DNA from: a virus
Virus record (IMG/VR): IMGVR_UViG_3300028423_001086
Span: 1-26,294 of that record
Length of the DNA stretch: 26,294 nucleotides
Strand: one strand, 5' to 3'
The notes under the pieces were generated by a model. The model saw only the letters and a list, made by a program, of their open reading frames with translations, was not told the DNA's origin and did no database searches. The position numbers and the translations under genes are program-made. This document shows positions 9,901-18,900 of this stretch, one piece after another (position 1 is the first letter of the stretch; each line of letters begins with the position of its first letter).

Positions 9901-12900
9901 CTTAGTATAAAACAGGATCTAAAACAGATTGACACCGAAGACAATCTTGCTGTGACATTTTCAAAGACTGTTAAAAATCTCCTAGCAGGAGAAATTGTTG
10001 GCATTTTCAATGCTGACACAGCGAACGGTTTTTATAGAATTGATACTGTTAACAAAAACACAGTTGAGCTTGAAAATCCCAATGATGTTCAAATTGACGA
10101 TCCAATAACAGATGCTGTTTTTGTAATTTTCACACCAAGCAGATTTAAATCTATAGACGATGCCAACAATCAAATTGAAAGAATAAACGCAGGTCTAGAC
10201 AGAATATGGATAGACGATTTTGCAGGAACAAATTGGAGAGTGATTGACAAGGCGAGTCCTGTAAAACAACATCAAACAGTGCAAGAACGCACAGATCTTT
10301 CTGACGAATATGGCGCAGCAATTGACACAAACTACAATAACACAGTTGTAGTTCTAGGAGCGCCGAGAGAAGCAAATGGTGCGGTTTATATCTACATAAG
10401 AAACGGTGAAAATAATGACCTAAAGCTTGCTCAAAAAATAGAAGCCAACGCAGATCTAGCCAGAGCATATCCCGTTTTTGATGAAGATTCAACAGCCTAT
10501 GAAACTGGCGATATTGTAAAAAGATTCAACAAGCACTATCAAGCCAAACGTGAAATCACGCCCAGTGGTGAATTCGATCCTGTAGACTGGGAAGAAGTCG
10601 AACCTTATGATATACAACAGTTTGGCACAAGTGTAGCAGTTGATAGATCTGGTGACTATATTGCAATTGGAGCGCCAGGCGCCTCAGATGTTAAAACTTT
10701 CTTTCAGGGAGATTACGAAGAAACACGAAACTATGACGCAGGCAGTATTGTAAGATTTCAAGACAGACTATGGAGTGCAGCGACGCCTATCACAGGCGCT
10801 GTACAGTCTATAGAATTTGGCAGCTTTGAGTCAGTACCTCAGATCCTGCAAGATCTTGGTCTTGTTTCGGAATCTTCAGAAAAAATCTATACTATTCTAG
10901 CTGGTAATTATCCGTTTACAGATGTAACTACTGACCACTTTATCTTAAAAGCGCCTCGAGACATGTATGAAGGTTCGGATATAGGAGACACTGTTGACCT
11001 ACAGTGGAACAAAACAAGCTATGCATACCAAGACCAGGATTCTCTCAGCGAAACAGCACCTTTTGCAGGGACTATAGGTCTGTTTGACAAAAACTTTCTT
11101 TCGCAACAGTTTGTTATTGCTGAAAAAATTGATTCCATATTGTATGTAGACGCTTCGACTAATATACCCGATATTGGACAGATAATAGAAACGCCGTCAG
11201 GATTCGGCGAAGTTGCCTATACATACAGCGAAGTAGCATCGGTAACAATTTATGTTAAAAACCAAAACGGCACATTTGGTTTATCTAGTTCTCTATTTAC
11301 AGAAATTGGTGAATTTGTAGGAGAATACGAAACACAAGCACCGGTCGCTCAAACACCAGGAGCGGATGATTACTGGGGCGGATACTGGCGCATCAATTTG
11401 AATGAAACTTATCAAGTCAGTGAAACCAATCGCGACGAAGGCAGAGGATTAGTTTACAGAGATCTTCTCACGGACAGCTTCCCGCATGGTTTTTACTATA
11501 ATATACTTGACTATGCCTCGGATGATTTTTCCAGTTTTGACACTCGTTTCAGCGAAGTTACTACGTTATCTTATAGAGGATTACCTGGCCCTCTAGGAGA
11601 AGTTGCTGATTTTGACAGTAGGTTATACGTGTTAAGAGCACCTGCGGATCTTACAGGAAATGTAGGAGAGCCCGTAGATCCAAACGGATCAGAAATTACA
11701 GCAGGAGACGAAATAGAAATTTTCTATAATACGCTGCCTAATTTTGAAACCGGTGACTTTTTAGATCCTCAGACAATAGGTTTAACTCGAGAAGAAATAA
11801 ATCGCCGCCACACAGTTTTTGACGTATGGGACGGTTATATTGATGTTACTCTCACAATTGCGGATCCTCTCTCAGACAGATTCAGGGAGCCTAGACAGGG
11901 CTTGACTGTAAGACCAGTTGATTTTCCTAATGCAGGCACGGCGGTTATTGCTTTTTATCAAAAATTTGATACAGATTCTATAAGATTATATCTCAAAGAC
12001 CTCGAAGGGAATTGGCCAGCAGGCGCAGAATTCGGCGAAAATCGAGAAATTGAATGGCTTGAGGAAGAAGGAGAAACAGACCCACCGTATAATGCAACCC
12101 AAACCTTTGGCCAAATACAGAGCAGAAGCATAGGTTATGCGCCAGACAGCATTGGCAGAATGATTGTCTTAGAAGCGAATACTGTGATTCCTTTGACAGA
12201 ACAGTCAAGAATACTTGATGCAGAATATTGGTTATACAGAGAAGAAACTGTGCAAGGCATACCTCGAGAGCCAAATGTGCCGTCTGTTGACAACAATGAT
12301 TGGCTTGAAACAAACAGAATATCCACAAGCACCGCAGGAACAGCATCTAATCTTTCGCAAGAAGGCCTATTTGGTATATATGAAAGAAATGGTGTGTCAA
12401 ATTGGTCAGAAATTGACACATTCGTTGTGCCTGACCGGAAACAGGAAGCAAGACTAGGAAGTGACTTACAATTTTCCCAAATAAATGAATTAACAAGATT
12501 GTTTGTGGAATCTCAAGGCAACAGCACGGTAGGCAACAAAGGTCGGATTTATATCATTAAAAATGGTGTCGAGGACGAAAACGATTACAGCTGGGAACTG
12601 GGTTCGAACACACAGTACAAAGGAGAATATTCTGCATCAAGAGAATATGCAGAAAATGATGTTGTATTCTATGAAGGAGATTTGTATCAAGCAGTCACAA
12701 ATATAGTTGCAGGAGGTTTTGACACTAGCGATTGGGAATTGTTAGATATTTCTGAAACACCGTTTGATTATCTTGGATTTATCCCCAATGATACTGGCCT
12801 AGTTATAGACTCTGACGCTGTGCTAGAACAAATAGGACTAGAAACATTTTCTCAGAACTTTGACGCTTCTGAAAACGGCGAAGTTATAGTAGTGTCAAGC

Positions 12901-15900
12901 CGTTTTGATTCAAAGACTGAAAATACCGTTGTTGTTTACAGAAATATCAGAGGCTTCTATGAAAAATCACAAACAATAGAAGCACCAAACACAAACTCTG
13001 GATTCGGTGAAAGCATCTCAGTTTCCGACGATGGTAAGAAAATCGCAGTAGGAGTGCCCTACGATGACACAAACCTCCTCGATCAAGGCGCGGTCTACAT
13101 CTATCAAGAAATACAAACACAGTTTGAGCTAGTTCAAATTCTATATAGCACCGATCAGTCAAGAGCAGAATTGTTTGGCCTCAAAGTAGACTGGGATTCT
13201 GATACACTGGCTGTTGCTGCAAAAAATTCTGCTTCAAGTATTGAAACACAGTTCGACTCTGGTAAAACAGTGTTTGATTCAGAGTTTACAGATTTTGTAG
13301 ACGAGAGAGAAAATTCTGGCACTGTGCTTCTATTCAAAGACTACGGCGATGCTCTGTTATACAGTCAAACGATAGATTTTGTCGAAGATTCTGTGCAGTA
13401 TTTTGGCAGACAGCTTCTAGTAAACGAAAATCATGTATACGTTCCTCTTCCTAGTTATTCTGAGTCCGGTGCTACGGGCGTTCTTGTAGATTACCGCCGC
13501 GATCAAAGTCAAGACTTCTGGCAGACTGTGAGACAGATAAAACCCACAGTGGATATTTCAAAAATCAAACAGGTTAAACTGTATGATATAAAGGAGAATC
13601 AGCTGATAGAACAGCTGGATTTTGTTGATCCTCTCCAAGGCAAGATACCAGGCATTGCAGAAAGGGAAATCTCATTCAAAACCTATTATGACCCTGCTAC
13701 ATACACAGCAGGATCTGGAGTCAAGATAAACATCACTAACAGCTGGAACCATAATCAGGTTGGCAAAGTATGGTGGGATCTTTCAAATGCAAAATTTAGA
13801 AATCCCTATCAAGGCAGCACTGTGTTCGCAGCTAACAACTGGAATTCTGTGTTCTCTCAAGAACGAAACTCTATTGATGTGTACGAATGGGTAGAATCAG
13901 ACGTTCTACCTAGCAGATGGGATGAAATAAGTGGCACAGAAGAAGGCTTTTCTCGAGGAATATCGGGCTCGTCAAAATATGGCAACGATGGATACGTAGA
14001 AAAACAGCTATTTGATTCTGCTTCAAAAACATTTTCTACAAAATATTATTTCTGGGTCAAGGGCAAACTTACAAGACCTGCTATTTCTTCTAGACGATTA
14101 AATGTGCAAGACATAGCAGATCTAATTCAAGACCCCAAAGCGGAAGAATACAGATTTGTTCAGCTTATTTCTCCCACAGAATTCGCGCTTGTAAACTGCG
14201 ACGATCTTATCAGCAGTGACGATGTTGCACTTTCCATACAATACTGGACAATTGACGATCAGTCTATCAACGTGCATAACGAATATCAGATACTGACGGA
14301 AGGCCTAGACTCAAGCCGACCAAACGAAAAGGTAGAACAGAAGTGGTTTGACAGCTTAGTGGGCTATGATACAAGAAGAAGAGCCGTTCCCGCGCTTGAA
14401 TTGTCAGAAAAAGAAAAATATGGTGTACTGGATAATCCGAGACAGGGTTGGTTTGTTAATCGAGTAGAAGCTCTTAAACAGACTGTGGAAAGAATCAATC
14501 GAGTATTAAAAGAAAATCTCATAGCTGATAACAGAGACATATCAAGACTGACAGAATTCGAACCAGAACCTCTCATACAAAGCAGACTGTATGACACTGT
14601 AGTAGAAACAGTGACAGATCTAGAGTTTATTGGTGTTTCTAGAGCTAGACCTGCTAGATTACAGCCAGAAATTCAAAATGGTCGAATAGTAGATGTGGAA
14701 ATAGTCGATTCAGGCAGAGGATATCAAAATCCTCCAATAGTACAAATTGCAGGTACGGGAACAGGTGCAGAACTCCTTGCAGAAATGAACAGCCAAGGCC
14801 AAGTAGAATCGATAACAGTTCGAAACCCAGGTGAATATTATTCTGAGAACACTATTGTATCTGTGAGAAACTTTGCTGCACTGGTACAGAACGATGAAGA
14901 GATTGGAGGAAGATGGGCCGTCTATGAAAGGAATCCAGATTCTAACGAATGGCAGAGAACCGTCAGCCAAGGTTATAATGTTAATTTATATTGGGATTAT
15001 GAGGACTGGTATGACGAAGGATACAGCAGTGCAACAGAAATTGACACAGTAGTTTCCAGCTCATACGAGTTATCCGCAATTCAAGACGAAATAGGTGATA
15101 GAGTAAAAATCGAAAACGTGGGCACAGGTGGTTGGTTATTACTGGAAAAAATAGACAATCAATCTAACGTTGACTTTACTGTAAACTACAAAACTATAGG
15201 CAGACAAAACGGCACAATACAGCTATCCGACTTATTGTATGACATTGCTGCGAATCTTGTGAGCTACGACGTGGGAGGTTTTGATTCAAAATTCTATGAC
15301 AGCTTACCTACAATAGAAACAAGAATTATTCTGGAAACTGTGAGAGACGATATATTCACAGACGACCTGGCTATTGAATACAACAGATTGTTCTTTGCGA
15401 ATATAAGGTATGTTCTAGCAGAGCAGAAATACGTTGATTGGGTATTCAAAACTTCCTTTGTAAAGGCACAGCACAATGTAGGCAAGCTAGAACAAAAACT
15501 TACGTTCCGTAATGATAACTTGCCTAATTATCAAGAGTACGTAGAAGAAGTTAAACCTTATAAAACAAAGTTGAGAGAATATCTGTCCAGTTATGAAGGA
15601 CAAGACAACAGCAGATCTGTAGTCACTGATTTTGACCTACCACCAAGATACGTCGAAACAGAAAGTCGTATACGCCCCTTCCAAACCAGACTAGCAGACT
15701 CTGTTATAGATATTAGAGATGCAGTTGAACTTGAATACCCTAATCGTTTTTGGCTCGAAAATACAGGATTTGCAGTACAAGATATTCTTATTGCAGATGC
15801 GGGAATAGGATACACATCAGCACCTATTATAGAAATCGTAGGCGGCGCGGGCCGCGGAGCATCTGCTATTGCGAGTATAGGTAGAGACGGAATTTTGACT

Positions 15901-18900
15901 TCGATTACAGTCACTAACACAGGCTCAGGTTACATATCTCCTCCCGAAATAAGAATAAACGGATCAATACAAGAAGGAGGTCAATCAGGAAGAGCTGTCG
16001 CGGTTCTGGGAGGCTCTCCTGTGCGTTCAATTACAACAGGAATTAAATTTGATAGAGTAAGCGGTGACTTCGAATTTACTAGCTTGCTTACAGAAGAATC
16101 TTTTGTAGGCAGCGGCAATCAAAGAAACTTCGATCTAAAATGGCCAATGGATTTAAGAACACCTCTTGTGTCTGTAATTGTAGACGGTACAGAAGTACTG
16201 GGAGGACAATACTCTTATCAAAATAATAGAGACGTGTCCAAAGGTTACGAACGATTCCTTGGAGAAATCATATTTAGAGAAGCTCCTGCAGAAGGCGCAC
16301 CTATCACAGTGAGATACTCTAAGAACGTTGATATTCTAAATGCACAAGACAGGATAAATCTTTCCTATGAAGCAGGAGAAGGTGCTCTAGGAAAATCACT
16401 GGGCCAGCTAATGGACGGCATCGACTACGGCGGCGTAGAAGTAAAAAGTTTTGGATTTGCATCTACCTCAGGCTGGGATGCACAACCTTGGTTCTCGCAA
16501 GCCTGGGACGTATTCGATACGAGTTTCGAAGATGAAATCGTAAAGCTGGATGGCAGTACAGTTGCAATAGAATTGTCTAAACCTCTAGAAGATAATGTGT
16601 TATACAACATTTATAGAATTCTCAGAGATAATAACGGCAGACTTATTGATAATACAAGATTAGATGATCCAGCATATCCGATAACCTATGATCTTGAAGT
16701 AACAAATGTTAACGCAAATGCTTACAGGATCGAAGGATTAGACAGAAATGGTATAGTTTCTGGCAATAATCCCGAGCTTACTTTTAGAGTAGGCGACACT
16801 GTAAGATTTACTATCAATGCAGCTGGACATCCGTTTTATATTAAAGATGTGGCAGGTACAACGGATTCAAACGCAATTGATGTTGATAATAACGGAACTG
16901 AAAACGGATTTATTACATGGACAATAGATGTAGAACAAACATTTTATTATAATTGCGGAATCCATAGCAGTATGGCCGGTGAAATAGCAATTAATCAACA
17001 AGGTTCTATAACTAACTTGGATGCTGTAACGGCGCCTGTGGTAGGTGACGGCTTTACTGATATCTTGTATCTGGACGAATTGAATATAGAGACCAGCTTT
17101 GTAGATGAAAGTGTAGCAAGTGTGACAATAATTGTGCGCAAGGTTACAAGTGATGGATCTTTCATTCCGGATCCAGATAGTTATGATACGCAAATTGCAG
17201 GCGGCGATCTGGCTTATGAAACGGCACAGGGCATAAAAGCTGAAGACATTAACATAGACGGCGACGGATTTGTTACCGCAAAAAGAGCAAAAGGCCCAGA
17301 AGAAATAGTGCCAGGACAGGTGCTTGATACAGTTGATATTCAGGTTTATGAAAGACCAGCCGCTGGCGGCAGCCGAATAGAATCTAGAAATTACATAGGC
17401 AACGGAAGCACATTTGTGTATGATATAGGAGTGACTCCGGTAAAATTTGAAAATGTGTTTGTAAAAATAAACAACACATTTGAAGACAATTTCGACATTG
17501 ACTATGAAACAGACAGAGTGATTCTACACACAGTCCCTCAAGAAGGTGACAGAATTAACATTCTTAACCTAGGTAATGCAGGGCTAGAAATACTGGAAAT
17601 AGCAGATTTTATAGGCGACGGTGAAACTAGAGAGTTTTTACTGAATGCAAGTTATGAACAAAACCTTGACAGTTTTGTAACTGTGAACGGCACGACTACT
17701 GATGTGTCTATTGTAGAATCAGACGATACCTATGAAAATGCTGGCAGAGTGCTAGTAACATTTGAAGAACCCCCGGCACAAGATTCTAATATCAATATTC
17801 TTGTTACACTAGGCGGAGATAATTTTGTAAATTACAGTCAAGTGTCTATTGATAGATTTACAGCAGATGGAACGACTACACAGTTTACACTAGATAACAA
17901 TATCTTTGCACAACCGCCTGCACTTGCTAACACCGTAGTAAGAGTGAACAACATAGTATTAAACGCTGGATACTCAGAAGTTTTTGAAGTCACCGCAGCC
18001 AGACGGTATCAGATAAATCTCACACAGGTACCTATCGGAAGCGCAAATTCCAACGAAATAGAAGTATATCTTAATGGAATACAACTGCGATTCCTGCAAG
18101 AATGGAGATTTACTGGTTCTGCTCCTGGACAAGGAGATGAAAGTGTTGGTAGTGTAGTAGAACTGGAAAGAGGTATAGGCAAACCGGGCGATGAACTTAA
18201 AATTTATGTTATAGGCGATTCAGAATATCGTTTTGGATTCTTTGACGCTGCCGGAGAGTTTGTACCACAGAGAGGAGAAGATTCTACATTTCCTGTATTA
18301 AATCTTGACTCTGCTTACTCACCAGGCGACGAGATAGTGGTTTACTCATTTAGTAATCATGACGGCCAGGGTATTGAAAGACAGAGTGTTGATGTGATAG
18401 AAAAAACAGAAACCATACCGGGCACTGAAAGATATTATGAATATAGGCAGCTTACTAGAGGTGTAATTGAATTAAGAAAAACTGCGATAGATGCACAATA
18501 TGTATGGGTTGTGCAAAACGGTGATTTGCTGATGCCTAGCGTAGATTACAGTGTAACCGAAGATGGTAAATTTGTTACTCTTGTGACTCCTCCAAAGGAA
18601 AACGACGAAATTGAAGTAATACACTTTGCAAATGATGTTACAAGAGACACATTTGGCTGGAGACAGTTCAAAGATATGTTGAATCGTGTTCATTATAAGC
18701 GTCTCAATGAAACAGTGCAATTAGCACAAGATTTGAATTGGTACGACAAAACTATAGAGATTCAAGACAGTTCTTTGTTGCCAGAGCCTGCATTCAATTC
18801 ACCAAATCCTGGCGTTGTATTCATAGAAGGTGAAAGAATTGAATATTTTGTAAAAGATGGGAATACACTAAAACAGATCAGAAGAGGCACTCTAGGAACT

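Noticed and set aside
12947-13162. Long open frames on the - strand across the window (for example 12947-13162, 11993-12346, 15591-15920, 22812-23192)
   Set aside because: They all lie opposite strongly conserved + strand genes, have no Shine-Dalgarno context, and their translations look like antisense shadows (Cys/Leu/Ser-rich, no domain).
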